The notes: a model not told the origin generated them from the sequence alone. Counted from the stretch's first letter, positions 41,299 to 50,699 are shown. The stretch: 64,000 bases of DNA from Streptomyces sp. TLI_171 (GCF_003610255.1 NZ_RAPS01000001.1:1302001-1366000); one strand, 5' to 3'. A program made the numbers and translations.

Positions 41299-42210
41299 AT
41301 GACCCACAGCGAGATCGAGATCACCGCCGAGCTGGTCCGCGCGCTGCTCCGCGACCAGCACCCCGACCTCGCCGACCGGCCGGTCGAGCTCGGCGCCCGC
41401 GGCTGGGACAACCAGCTGTGGCGGCTCGGCGAGGACCTCGCCGTCCGCCTCCCCTGGGCCACCGACAGCGCGGACGACCTGCTGCTCAAGGAGTACGCCC
41501 GGCTGCCCGGGCTCGCCCCGCGGCTGCCCCTGCCGGTACCCGTGCCGCAGCGGCTCGGCGCACCCTCGGTGCGCTTCCCCCGCCCGTGGCTGGTCACCAC
41601 CTGGGTCCCGGGCGAGCCCGCCGACCGGGCGCCGGCCACCGAACCCGCCGACTCCGCGGCCGCCCTGGCCGGCTTCCTGACGGCCCTTCACCGCCCGGCC
41701 CCCGCCGACGCGCCCGCCGGCCGGGGCCGCGGCGGCCCGCTCAGCGCGAGCGCCGACGCCTTCGCCGACCGGCTCGCCTCCGCCACCGCCCTCGGCCTCG
41801 TCCCCGACAGCGCCGCCGACGCCCTCCGCGCCGTCTGGGCCGACGCCGTCGCCGCCCCCGTCCGGAACGGCCCCGCGCTCTGGCTGCACGGCGACCTGCA
41901 CGCCGCCAACGTCCTCACCGCGCAGGGCACCTTCTGCGGCGTCGTCGACTTCGGCGACCTGTTCGCGGGCGACCCGGCCTGGGACCTCTCGGCGCTCTGG
42001 TTCCTGCTCCCCGACGGCGGCGCCGAGCACTTCCACGCCGCGTACCGCACCGACCCCGCGACCCTGCGCCGCGCCCGCGGCTGGGCCGTGCTCCGCGCCC
42101 TCGTCCTGCTCCACCTCGCCGACAACGGCCGCCGCGGCCTCCCGGGCGGCCAACCCACCTGGGGCCCGCCCGCAGAGCTGGCCCTGCGCCGCCTGGCCGC
42201 AGCGGACTGA
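41299..42210 (+). CDS. aminoglycoside phosphotransferase-like kinase
   Basis: 303 residues, protein-kinase-like APH fold. Brenner-type loop WLHGDLHAANVL (catalytic Asp) and VVDFGD (metal-binding Asp) are intact; RLPW/TTWVPGEPAD mark the N-lobe hinge. Members phosphorylate aminoglycosides, macrolides, choline or other metabolites; nothing here fixes the substrate, and resistance should not be assumed. Divergent from the carboxylesterase. Confidence 0.87.
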   Translation: MTHSEIEITAELVRALLRDQHPDLADRPVELGARGWDNQLWRLGEDLAVRLPWATDSADDLLLKEYARLPGLAPRLPLPVPVPQRLGAPSVRFPRPWLVTTWVPGEPADRAPATEPADSAAALAGFLTALHRPAPADAPAGRGRGGPLSASADAFADRLASATALGLVPDSAADALRAVWADAVAAPVRNGPALWLHGDLHAANVLTAQGTFCGVVDFGDLFAGDPAWDLSALWFLLPDGGAEHFHAAYRTDPATLRRARGWAVLRALVLLHLADNGRRGLPGGQPTWGPPAELALRRLAAAD

Positions 42211-42266
42211 CTCACCGTCAGGCCCGGCGCCCCGACAGCCGGTGGGTACGCACCGGGAACGGCGCG

Positions 42267-42297
42267 GGCCGCCGCCCCGGGGATCGGGACGGCGGCC
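42267..42297. terminator. hairpin between convergent kinase and beta-helix genes
   Basis: GGCCGCCG pairs with CGGCGGCC (8 bp) around a GC-rich loop, between stops at 42210 and 42316. Confidence 0.45.
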
Positions 42298-42315
42298 GTT
42301 GGTGCGGGTCGGGCC

Positions 42316-44898
42316 TTACGGGAAGGACACCACGTTGGAGGGGACGGTGCCGGTGCCCGAGGTGGGGGCGCCGGTGTCGTTCACCACGTGGGCGAACTGG
42401 CCGTTTCCGCCGAGGGAGTTGACCAGGATGTCGTGCAGCTTGACGCCCGCGGTGACCGGGACCTCGAAGCCGTGGTCCATCACGATGGTCGGGTCGACGT
42501 TGAAGTAGCAGTAGGAGCCCAGGCCCCAGCCCTCGTGCGTGGTGACCGAGTTCTCGACCTTGTAGGCGGCGTAGCCGCGCACGCTGCCGTTCTGGATGGC
42601 GGCCTGGTTGGGGGCGTCGTAGGCCTTCTCGTTCTGGAAGAAGATGGTGCGGCCGCCGTTGCCCTTCCACCACACGTCGTACTTGTTGAAGTGCTCGACG
42701 AACAGGCCGGTGGCGAGGACGTCGTTGCCGCCGACGACGAAGCCGTAGTCGGAGCGGTTGCTCTCCCAGCCGACGCCCGCGCCGTGGTCGGCGCGCCAGA
42801 TCCAGGTGTGGTCGACGATGGTGTTGTTGCTGTTGATCACCATGCCGTTGGTGGCCTTGCCGGCGGTCACGCCGCCGACCCGGACGAAGACGTCCTGGAT
42901 GACGATCGGGTCGGCCGCGTGGTTCGCGCCCGGGGTGTCGTTGCCGACCTGGAGCAGGGCCTGGGAGTTGACGGTGCCGGCGTCCAGCAGCAGGCCGGAG
43001 ACCTTGACGCCGTCCACGTCGGCGACCTTGATCGCGGTCACGCCGTTGTCCGGGATGACGGTGGCGAGGCCGAGGCCGAGCACCACGGTGTCCGGGCGGG
43101 TGATGTTGATGGTCTGGTCGACGTGGTAGACGCCCGGGGTGAAGAGCAGGTTGAGGCCCTGCGCGAGCGCCTGGTTGATGCTGGCGGCGGTGGCGCCGGC
43201 CTTCACCACGTAGAACTGGTTCAGCGGCAGCGAGCTGCCCTGCGGGGTGCCTGCGCCCCAGGAGACGCCGCGGGCGTTGGTGCGCTTGGCGGGCACGAAC
43301 ACCTTGTAGTCGTTGCCGTCCAGGTACAGGAACGGCTTCTCCTGCGAGACGGGCGTGGTGTCGAGCGTGGTGTACGGCGGGTTCGGGAAGCCCTGGGCGG
43401 GGGCGCCCTGGACGCCGGAGAAGGTCTGGTTCCAGACGCCGTTGGAGAACCCGCCGATGGAGCTGTCGCGGGTGTACCACTGCTGCTGGGAGTAGTTGCC
43501 GACCTGGCCGTCGATCTTGGAGTCGGCGATGTAGCCGCCGGAGGCCCAACCGTAGCTCGCCGGGGCGAGGTTGAGGCCGCCCTCGACGTGCATGCGGCGG
43601 AACGGCGCGGCCTGCGAGACGGCCCAGCGGTCGGTGCCGCTGACCGGCTTCAGGTGCAGGTTCTCCGCGGAGCGCCAGAAGTTCTGGGTGGCGTTGCCGT
43701 TGAACCAGCCGGCGTCGACGGTGACGTCGCCGTTGAAGGTGGTGTCGTCCGGGTTCAGGCCCAGGCCCTGGATCGAGGTGTAGAAGCCGATCTGGGCGTT
43801 GATGTTGCTGTACGTGCCGGGCTTGAACAGCAGCGCGTAGCGGTCGCTGCCGAACTGGTTCGACTCCTGCTTGGCGAAGACCTGGTCGACGGTGGCCTGG
43901 ATGTTCGGCGTGGACGGGTCGAAGACCAGCACGTTCGGGCCGAGGTCGCCGCCGCCCTGGACCGGCGGGGTAGTCGAGCCGCCACCGGTGTGGACGCCCA
44001 TCTCCCAGAGCGAGTAGCCGTATCCGGTACCGCGCTGGGTGCCGTACATCCGCACGTACCGGCCCGAGCCGGACACGCTCAGCGTCTCGTTTCCGCCCGC
44101 GCCGGTGGTGGTGGAGTAGATCGTCGCCCAGCTGCTGCCGTCGCTGGAGGCCTGGATCTGGTAGGCCTTGCCGTACGCGGCCTCCCACTTGAGGTCGACC
44201 TGGCAGAGCTGCTGCACCGAGCCGAGGTCGACCTGCAGCCACTGCGGGTCGGCGGCCGCGGAGGCCCAGCGGGTGCCGGTGTTGCCGTCCACCGCGCCGG
44301 CGGCCGGGGTCCCGCCGTTCTCGGTGGAGGAGGCGGTGGCGGTCTTGCCCTGCGCCGCGTTGTCGGTGGAGCAGCCGCCGGTGGAGCCGCCCTGGGTGCC
44401 GAACACCTGGAACTCCCAGAGGGAGTAGCCGTACGCGGTGCCACGGGTGAGGCCGTTCATCCGCACGTACCGGCCGGACCCGTTGACGTTCAGCACCTCG
44501 GTGCCGCCGGCGCCGGTGGTGGTGGAGTAGATCGTGGTCCAGGTCGTCCCGTCGGTGGACGTCTGGATCTGGTACGCCTTGCCGTACGCGGTCTCCCAGT
44601 TCAGCTGCACCTTGCTGATGGTGGCGACGGCGCCCAGGTCGACCTGCAGCCACTGCTGGTCCGAGGCGGCCGAGGACCACCGGGTGCCGAGGTTGCCGTC
44701 GACGGCGCCGGTGGCCGGGGTCCCGCCGTTCTCCTGGCTGGACGCCGTCACGGTCTTGCCCTGCGAGAGCAGCGTGTCCGCGGCGTGCGCCGCGGTGCCC
44801 GGGAGCGTCATGACAGCACCGGCGACCAAGGCCGCGGCGGCGAGGACGGCAGGCACCCGGCGCGTGGGGGCGCCGGAAGGGGGAGGGGCGAGCCGCAT
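42316..44898 (-). CDS. large secreted discoidin/beta-helix carbohydrate-active protein
   Basis: 860 residues from ATG 44898 with a strong AGGAGGAG site. Signal peptide (cut after AHA), two F5/8-type discoidin (CBM32-like) domains (about 42-165 and 180-310), a short Gly/Thr linker, then a right-handed beta-helix of pectate-lyase-3 type (about 330-860), beginning VLVFDPSTPNIQATVDQVF. Such proteins include GH55/GH87-type glucanases; some databases label them adenylyl cyclase without basis. Extracellular polysaccharide hydrolysis is inferred. Two 16-bp LacI-type palindromes upstream (44942-44957, 45122-45137) suggest sugar-responsive repression. Confidence 0.85.
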   Translation of the reverse strand: MRLAPPPSGAPTRRVPAVLAAAALVAGAVMTLPGTAAHAADTLLSQGKTVTASSQENGGTPATGAVDGNLGTRWSSAASDQQWLQVDLGAVATISKVQLNWETAYGKAYQIQTSTDGTTWTTIYSTTTGAGGTEVLNVNGSGRYVRMNGLTRGTAYGYSLWEFQVFGTQGGSTGGCSTDNAAQGKTATASSTENGGTPAAGAVDGNTGTRWASAAADPQWLQVDLGSVQQLCQVDLKWEAAYGKAYQIQASSDGSSWATIYSTTTGAGGNETLSVSGSGRYVRMYGTQRGTGYGYSLWEMGVHTGGGSTTPPVQGGGDLGPNVLVFDPSTPNIQATVDQVFAKQESNQFGSDRYALLFKPGTYSNINAQIGFYTSIQGLGLNPDDTTFNGDVTVDAGWFNGNATQNFWRSAENLHLKPVSGTDRWAVSQAAPFRRMHVEGGLNLAPASYGWASGGYIADSKIDGQVGNYSQQQWYTRDSSIGGFSNGVWNQTFSGVQGAPAQGFPNPPYTTLDTTPVSQEKPFLYLDGNDYKVFVPAKRTNARGVSWGAGTPQGSSLPLNQFYVVKAGATAASINQALAQGLNLLFTPGVYHVDQTINITRPDTVVLGLGLATVIPDNGVTAIKVADVDGVKVSGLLLDAGTVNSQALLQVGNDTPGANHAADPIVIQDVFVRVGGVTAGKATNGMVINSNNTIVDHTWIWRADHGAGVGWESNRSDYGFVVGGNDVLATGLFVEHFNKYDVWWKGNGGRTIFFQNEKAYDAPNQAAIQNGSVRGYAAYKVENSVTTHEGWGLGSYCYFNVDPTIVMDHGFEVPVTAGVKLHDILVNSLGGNGQFAHVVNDTGAPTSGTGTVPSNVVSFP

Positions 44899-44941
44899 GG
44901 CTCCTCCTGCTGTGAGCGGTGGGTGGGGTGGGGGAAAATCT

Positions 44942-44957
44942 TGGAGAGCGCTCTCCA
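44942..44957. promoter_or_regulatory. LacI-type operator, proximal
   Basis: TGGAGAGCGCTCTCCA is a perfect 16-bp palindrome with a central CG, 44 nt before the start codon of the beta-helix gene. The form is that of LacI-family operators (CebR and relatives) in streptomycetes. Confidence 0.7.
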
Positions 44958-45121
44958 CCCAAAACCGGAGCCCAGGCTCCCGCCACCGAGCGTCAACGCC
45001 GCCACGGCACGATTGGAAACCTGGGCTTCACCTGGGTGAAACGCCTCGGCATGAGGTTAGTTCATGGCGAGAGAAAAGCCGAGACCCTTGCACCGAAATC
45101 CTGTTCCGATCGAGATCCTGA

Positions 45122-45137
45122 GGGAGAGCGCTCTCCC
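45122..45137. promoter_or_regulatory. LacI-type operator, distal
   Basis: GGGAGAGCGCTCTCCC repeats the 12-bp core GAGAGCGCTCTC of the proximal site. Dyad centres are 180 bp apart, which would allow looping or a second promoter. Confidence 0.65.
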
Positions 45138-45521
45138 GCCGGGCCGCGCCACCTCGGCAACCGGCCGCCTGACGGGTCCCGCCGTCGTCCCGGCCTGCCG
45201 GTCCGCGCGGGCCGCGGCGATCTCCTCGCCGGCCTCCTCGGCTTCGGCGAGGGCGGCGGCCGGGGCGTCGAACCGCTCGGTGGTGCCGGCGCGGCGGACG
45301 CGCGAGCACCTCCGCCCGTCGGCAAGGCTGATTCAATCGCTCCGAACGGTCGGGGACGGGACCCGTGGTGCCAGCCGGAGAGTCCCGTCCCCGCGTGTGC
45401 GCGTGATGGCCGACCCTGGCTGCGCGCACATCCTCCGTTCGCAGCGGGGGTGATGCAGGCTTGGTGCCGAGCGACGATGTTCACCCGAACGGCCCCGTAC
45501 GAGGCTCGGGGCGGATCCCGG

Positions 45522-45857
45522 TCAGGTTCCGGCGAGGTGGGCCGGATCGCCGCCGAGGCCGGTGTAGAGCCGTTGCCAGGCGAGATCCGCGGCTGTGGGC
45601 TGCTTCCCGTCGCAGTAGGGGGTGCGGCCGTTGGCCGTGTAGTAGCGCAGCATCGCCAGCACCGCGCCGGTGTCGGCGCCCCCACCCGCGGTGTAGCGCT
45701 CGGCGGGCTCGCGGCTCTGGTGGACGAGACAGGTGGGCGAAGGGGTGGCGGGCTGGGTGTCGAGGTCGCCGCGGGCGGGGCCTCCGCAGCCGGCCAGGAG
45801 CAGCAGGGGCAGGATTCCGGCGAGGTAGCGCAGGAGCGTGGTGGGGCGGGCGGGCAC
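45522..45857 (-). CDS. small lipoprotein
   Basis: 111 residues from GTG 45857 with AGGAG upstream. Lipobox LLLLAGC after a short basic N-terminus marks a lipoprotein. The mature part contains CLVHQSREPAERYTAGGG... and LRYYTANGRTPYCDGKQPTAADLAWQRLYTGLGGDP, with two further cysteines that may form a disulfide. Family not recognised. It follows the NicO gene by 20 nt on the same strand and is probably co-transcribed. Confidence 0.8.
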   Translation of the reverse strand: MPARPTTLLRYLAGILPLLLLAGCGGPARGDLDTQPATPSPTCLVHQSREPAERYTAGGGADTGAVLAMLRYYTANGRTPYCDGKQPTAADLAWQRLYTGLGGDPAHLAGT

Positions 45858-45877
45858 GTGGCTCTCCTGAGGGTTCG

Positions 45878-47575
45878 TCAGACGGCGAGGGGCAGGCTGC
45901 GCAGGACCATGCCCGCACCGACGGCGAGGACCAGCAGCGCGGTCAGCACGGCGCTGAACGGGGCCAGGTCGCGCAGGCGGGCCAGGGCCGGGTGGGCGGC
46001 GAGCACCTCCGCGCGGCGGCCGAGGCCGACCAGGAGCAGCCCCGCCCCGGTCAGGGTCGCGGCCATGCCCAGCCCGTAGGCGACCACCAGGGCGGCACCG
46101 AACAGGGTGCGCCCTAGCGCGACCGCCCCGAGAAGCACCACCAGCGCGGACGGGCTCGGGACCAGGCCGCCGGCGATGCCCAGACCGATCAGCCGTCGCC
46201 GTTCCGCTCCCCTGTTCGGCTCGTGGGTGTGGTGGTGCTGGTGATGGCGGCCGAACAAGCCGTGCCGGTGGCCGTGCTGCCCATGAAGGTGCCCATGGTG
46301 CTCGTGGTCGTGGTGCTCGTGGTGCTCGTGCGGGTCGTCGTGGTGGCTGTGCTCCTGGGCGTGTTCGTCGCGGTGTTCGTGGCTGTGGTCGTGGTGATCG
46401 TGGTGATCGTGCCCCCGGTCCGAGTGGACCGCGGTCGCAGCCGCCGCCCCGACCAGGACCGGGTGCGGGTCGTGCGCATGCTGTTCGGCAGCCTCCGTCA
46501 CCGGTGCCCGCCGGGCTCGGCGGGAGCGCAGTGCGTCCCGCAGCAGGAGGGCCCCGACGAGCAGCACGAGGGTGCCGCTGACGATGCCGAGCCTGGCCAG
46601 CAGGCGGTCGCCGGCGAGGGCGGAGAAGGTGGTCAGCAACAGGCCGGTGACCAGCACGCCCGCGGTGTGGGCGAGGGTGACGGTGGCACCGACGGTGAGC
46701 GCGTCGCGGGGGCGGCCGCGTCTCCCGGCGAGGTACGCGGCCATGACGGTCTTGCCGTGGCCCGGCAGCAGGGCGTGGCCCGCGCCGAGGACGAGCGAGA
46801 GCAGGACGGCGAGGAGACCGAGCGGCAGGGTGAGGTGGCGGGCGGTTCCGAGGGCGGCGAGGCGGGTGTCGAGGGAGGCCAGCCAGCCGGCCCCGACGGC
46901 GACGGTCGGCGCTCCCGCGGCCGGAGCCGTGCCCGGTCCTCCGCCGGGCCGGGCGTGAAAGGTCGCGGCGGTGACGCCTTCGGGGGTGTCGAGCAAGTCC
47001 CTCGGGTAGTCGCGCAGTTCGCGGCTCACCGACTCGGCCGGGGCGTCGGAGCGGTCGAGGGTGGCGCCGTCGCCGCGGAGGGTGATCTCGTTCCAGCCGA
47101 CCCGGGCGGGGTCGGCCCCGCTCTCGACGCGGAAACCGGCTCCGTCCCGGGCGAGTTGGCGGACGACGTGGAGCCGGCATTCGAGGCGGCTGGTATGCAG
47201 GCCCGCGGCCCCGTCCTGGTAGGCGAACGAGGCGGAGTCGACGGTCCAGCGGAGGGTTTCGCCGTCGGCGGTGAGTCGGATCCGGCGTGCGGTGTCGTCG
47301 CACTGGCGGGCGGCGTGGGCGGCGCTCTCCGCGGCGTCGACGGCGCCGTCGCGGTCGACGTCGACGCTGTCCTGCTCCTGGAGGGTGGGGATCTCGGCGA
47401 GGTCGGTGACGGCCAGGGCGTCGACGCTTGCGGTCCTGACGGTGAGTCCGAGGTAGTGGTTGGCCGAGAAGTTGCCGAGCGGGTGGGCGTGCGCGGCCGG
47501 TGCGGCCAGCGCGGTCAGGGCGAGGGCCGCGGCGACGGCGGCCCCGGTACGGGTGAGGGAGCGGTGGACTGCCAC
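45878..47575 (-). CDS. NicO-type nickel/cobalt transporter with His-rich loop
   Basis: 565 residues from GTG 47575 (GGAGG seven bases upstream). Signal-like helix ending AHAHPLGNFS, an extracytoplasmic N-terminal domain (about 45-245) with the EF-hand-like loop DVDRDGAVDAAE, and then six membrane helices of the NicO family with GHALLPGHGKTVMAAYLAG and GGLVPSPSALVVLLGA. Between helices 3 and 4 is a loop of about 90 residues packed with His and Asp (HDHHDHHDHSHEHRDEH...), a metal buffer or sensor. RcnA-like export or Ni/Co uptake are both possible. It is divergent from the DUF4331 gene. Confidence 0.87.
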   Translation of the reverse strand: MAVHRSLTRTGAAVAAALALTALAAPAAHAHPLGNFSANHYLGLTVRTASVDALAVTDLAEIPTLQEQDSVDVDRDGAVDAAESAAHAARQCDDTARRIRLTADGETLRWTVDSASFAYQDGAAGLHTSRLECRLHVVRQLARDGAGFRVESGADPARVGWNEITLRGDGATLDRSDAPAESVSRELRDYPRDLLDTPEGVTAATFHARPGGGPGTAPAAGAPTVAVGAGWLASLDTRLAALGTARHLTLPLGLLAVLLSLVLGAGHALLPGHGKTVMAAYLAGRRGRPRDALTVGATVTLAHTAGVLVTGLLLTTFSALAGDRLLARLGIVSGTLVLLVGALLLRDALRSRRARRAPVTEAAEQHAHDPHPVLVGAAAATAVHSDRGHDHHDHHDHSHEHRDEHAQEHSHHDDPHEHHEHHDHEHHGHLHGQHGHRHGLFGRHHQHHHTHEPNRGAERRRLIGLGIAGGLVPSPSALVVLLGAVALGRTLFGAALVVAYGLGMAATLTGAGLLLVGLGRRAEVLAAHPALARLRDLAPFSAVLTALLVLAVGAGMVLRSLPLAV

Positions 47576-47897
47576 GCGGTGCCTCCGGGGAGCGGAACGG
47601 CGGTGGGCGCGGGGCCCCGGGCGGGCTGGCGGCGCGGCAGGGTTTCGGCGCTGGGCCCGCACACTGTCGCGTCCGCCCGCTCACCGTGTCCACCGGCGGG
47701 GCCGGGCCGCGCGGCCGGACGGGTGACAGTGCTGGGCCGCGAGGGTGACCGGGGCACGCCGGAAGGTCGTTGGGGCCGAACCAGGGACGGCGGCGGAGGA
47801 CAGTTCGTGTCGGCCGACCCGCCGGACGACACTCCCACCCGCACATTCCGTACGGGTGCAGACCACCCCTGCCCAGCAAGGAAATCGGAGACCCCTG
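47576..47897. other. divergent promoter region NicO / DUF4331
   Basis: 322 bases between the divergent starts. I see no B12 box of a cobalamin riboswitch and no strong palindrome; a shared metal-responsive promoter is possible but not visible. Confidence 0.35.
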
Positions 47898-49343
47898 GTG
47901 ATCCTTCTTCGTCGATCCGCCCGTCGCCGCTCGGCGGCCCGCGGGGCCGCGGTCCTCACCGCCCTCGCCCTCGGCATGGCCGGCACCGCCGTGCTCGGCG
48001 CCGGCGCGGGCACCTCGTCGGCGTCCAGCCACCGCGAGGCGCCGCTGATCGCGGCCGACCCGCAGGTCGACAACACCGACGTGTACGCCTTCAGCAGCCC
48101 CGACAACCCCGACACCGTGACCCTGATCGCCAACTGGCTGCCGTTCCAGGAACCCAACGGCGGCCCGAACTTCTACCCGTGGGCGGACGGCGCGCACTAC
48201 GACATCAACATCGACTCCCAGGGCACCGGAAAGCCCGACCTCACCTACCGGTGGACCTTCCACACCGAGGACCTCCGCGGCACCGACACCTTCCTCTACA
48301 ACAAGGGACCGGTGAACAACCTCGGCGACGCCACGCTGCGGTTCCGTCAGTACTACACCCTCCAGGAACTGCGGCCCGACTGCGACCCGGTGACCCTGGT
48401 CGAGCACGGCCAGGCCGCCCCGTCCGACACCGGCCGCGCGTCGATGCCGAACTACGCCGGGCTGCGCCAGCAGGCCACCGTCCAACTCCCCGGCGGTGGA
48501 CAGACGGTGGCCACCCAGGCCGCCGACCCGTTCTTCCTCGACCTGCGGATCTTCGACCTGCTCTACGGCGGCGACCTCTCCGAGGTCGGACAGAACACCC
48601 TCGCCGGATACAACGTCAACTCCGTCGCCCTGCAGATCCCCAAGACCCGCCTCGCGTACAAGGGCGACCCGGCCCGCAACCCGGTCATCGGCGTCTGGTC
48701 GAGCACCGAGAAGCAGACCATGAAGCTGAGCCCCGGCAAGGCCGACCCGGTGGGCAAGTACGTGCAGGTCTCCCGCCTGGGCAACCCGCTGGTCAACGAG
48801 GTCGTCGTCCCCGCCGGTCTGAAGGACGCCTTCAACGCACTCCCCCCGTCGGAGGACCACAACCAGCCCGCCCTGGTCGCCAAGGTCCTCGACCCCGAGG
48901 TGCCCAAGCTCGTGCAGGCCATCTACGGCCTGCCCGCCCCCGCCACGCCCCGCACCGACCTGCAGGAGATCTTCCTCACCGGCATCGCCAAGGCCGCCAA
49001 CGGCCCGCTCGCCGTCGACCTCAACTCCCAGCTGATGAACCAGGACATCAACCCCAAGCGGTTCGTCCCCGCCGAGGAACTGCGCCTGAACATGTCCACC
49101 CCGGTGACGCCGAACCCGGACCGCCTGGGTGTCCTCAACGGCGACTTCCAGGGCTTCCCCAACGGCCGCCGCCTCGACGACGACGTCGTCGACATCGCCC
49201 TTCAGGTCGTCGAGGGCGCCACCCCCGGCCACTTCGTCCAGGCTCTCGCCGCCGGCGACAAGGTCAACGGCCCCGACAGGCCGTTCGCCGCGACGTTCCC
49301 GTACCTCGCCCTGCCCTACGACAAGGCCGTCAACCAGAAGTGA
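47898..49343 (+). CDS. secreted DUF4331 protein
   Basis: 481 residues from GTG 47898 (GGAG seven bases upstream). Basic N-terminus RRSARRRSAARGA and signal helix ending near SASS, then the DUF4331 signature SSHREAPLIAADPQVDNTDVYAF at the mature start, DVTLIANW-type strands and DVVDIALQVVEG near the end. The family is exported and of unknown function, often next to TPR and metal-transport genes. Stop is followed by a hairpin and, 60 nt on, by the TPR gene. Confidence 0.9.
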   Translation: MILLRRSARRRSAARGAAVLTALALGMAGTAVLGAGAGTSSASSHREAPLIAADPQVDNTDVYAFSSPDNPDTVTLIANWLPFQEPNGGPNFYPWADGAHYDINIDSQGTGKPDLTYRWTFHTEDLRGTDTFLYNKGPVNNLGDATLRFRQYYTLQELRPDCDPVTLVEHGQAAPSDTGRASMPNYAGLRQQATVQLPGGGQTVATQAADPFFLDLRIFDLLYGGDLSEVGQNTLAGYNVNSVALQIPKTRLAYKGDPARNPVIGVWSSTEKQTMKLSPGKADPVGKYVQVSRLGNPLVNEVVVPAGLKDAFNALPPSEDHNQPALVAKVLDPEVPKLVQAIYGLPAPATPRTDLQEIFLTGIAKAANGPLAVDLNSQLMNQDINPKRFVPAEELRLNMSTPVTPNPDRLGVLNGDFQGFPNGRRLDDDVVDIALQVVEGATPGHFVQALAAGDKVNGPDRPFAATFPYLALPYDKAVNQK

Positions 49344-49349
49344 CACCGC

Positions 49350-49378
49350 GCGGCGGCCCCGTCGACCGGGGCCGCCGC
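49350..49378 (+). terminator. hairpin between DUF4331 and TPR genes
   Basis: GCGGCGGCCCC pairs with GGGGCCGCCGC (11-bp stem, 7-nt loop) 6 nt after the DUF4331 stop. It may reduce rather than stop transcription into the TPR gene. Confidence 0.6.
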
Positions 49379-49403
49379 CCGCTCCTCGTCGAGGGAAGCC
49401 GCC

Positions 49404-50699
49404 GTGCGCCGCCTGCCCCAGCTCCTGACCGCCGCCGCCCTGTGCGCAGGCCTCGCCTACGCCGGCGGCCTCACCGATCCGCCGCCCCTCCCCGTCGCCG
49501 CCTCGCCCCGGGCCGCACCGACCGCCGGATCCGCCCTGGCAGCGGCGATCGGCGCCGACCAGCAGCACCTGCGGGCCAGCCCCGAGGACGCCGCTGCGTG
49601 GGCCCGGCTCGGCGGCGAGTACGTCGAGCAGGCCCGGCTGACCGCCGACGCGTCGTACTACCCGAAGGCCGACGAAGCCCTGCACCGCTCGCTCGCCCTC
49701 GTCCCGGAGGGCAACACCGACGCGCTCACCGGCCTCGGTGCGCTCGCCAACGCCCGCCACCTGTTCGCCGAAGCCGCCGACCACGCGAGGCGCGCCCTCG
49801 ACGGCGCGCCCCTGCACTGGCAGGCCTGGGCCGTCCTCACCGATGCCCGAACCCAGCTCGGCGACGCCGCCGGAGCAACGGACGCCGCCCAGCACCTGCT
49901 CGACCTGCACCCGGGCACCGCGTCTTTCACCCGGGCCGCCTACGACCTCGAACAGCACGGCCGCCCCGAGGACGCCCGCGACGCCCTGCGCCGCGCCCTC
50001 GACGGCGCCTACGACCCCGCCGACAAGGCGTTCTGCCTCTACCAGATCGCCGAACTCGACCGGAACTCCGGCCGCACCGCCGACGCCCTCGACGGCTACC
50101 GCCGCGCTCTGGCCGCCGACCCGGCCTACACCGCGGCCCTCGCCGGCCAGGGCCGGGCCGAAGCCGCCCTCGGGCGCACCGACGACGCCCTCACCCACTA
50201 CGCGCAGGCCGCCGCGAAGGTCCCGCTCCCCCAGTACCTGCTGGAACTCGGTGAACTCCACGAATCCCTCGGGCACTCCGCGCAGGCGGCCGAGCAGTAC
50301 CGGCTGCTGCGCGCGGAGGCCGACCTCGCCGCCGCGAGCGGAGTCGTCGACGATCTGACGCTCGGTCAGTTCGAGGCCGATCACGGCGACCCCGCCGCGG
50401 CCGTCAGGCTGCTGCGCGCCGAGTGGGACCGCCGCCACCAGGTCCTGGTCGCCGACGCCCTCGCCTGGGCCCTGCACCGCGCCGGCGCCGACCGCGAGGC
50501 CCTCGCCTACAGCGACCTGGCCCTGGCCCACGGCTGGCGCAGCGCCCTGTTCCTCTACCACCGCGGCGAGATGGAGCGCGCCCTCGGCCGCACGGACGAC
50601 GCCCGTACCCACCTTGCCGAGGCCCTCGCCACCGATCCGGGGTTCAGCCCCCTGCTGGCCCCCTCGGCGCGCTCCGCCCTGGTGGAGGTCACCCCCTGA
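49404..50699 (+). CDS. exported TPR-repeat protein
   Basis: 431 residues. N-terminal signal/anchor (MRRLPQLLTAAALCAGLAYAGG), then tetratricopeptide repeats from about 60 to 425 (EALHRSLALVPEGNTDALTGLGALANARHLFAEAADHARRAL and following units). TPRs form a protein-binding superhelix, here outside the membrane. GTG start with GAGGGA upstream. Probably a partner of the DUF4331 protein before it. Confidence 0.87.
   Translation: MRRLPQLLTAAALCAGLAYAGGLTDPPPLPVAASPRAAPTAGSALAAAIGADQQHLRASPEDAAAWARLGGEYVEQARLTADASYYPKADEALHRSLALVPEGNTDALTGLGALANARHLFAEAADHARRALDGAPLHWQAWAVLTDARTQLGDAAGATDAAQHLLDLHPGTASFTRAAYDLEQHGRPEDARDALRRALDGAYDPADKAFCLYQIAELDRNSGRTADALDGYRRALAADPAYTAALAGQGRAEAALGRTDDALTHYAQAAAKVPLPQYLLELGELHESLGHSAQAAEQYRLLRAEADLAAASGVVDDLTLGQFEADHGDPAAAVRLLRAEWDRRHQVLVADALAWALHRAGADREALAYSDLALAHGWRSALFLYHRGEMERALGRTDDARTHLAEALATDPGFSPLLAPSARSALVEVTP

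Larger units (their letters stand above)
44899..45521. other. long upstream region of the beta-helix gene
   Basis: 623 bases holding the two LacI-type palindromes and AT-richer patches near 45050-45120. No gene of convincing composition is seen; the regulator itself is not adjacent. Confidence 0.5.

Noticed and set aside
41299..42210. Antibiotic resistance gene call for the APH-like kinase
   Set aside because: The fold is shared by many metabolite kinases and no biosynthetic or resistance context supports it.
47576..47897. Cobalamin riboswitch before the NicO gene
   Set aside because: No B12-box-like GCCACTG element is visible on the minus strand.
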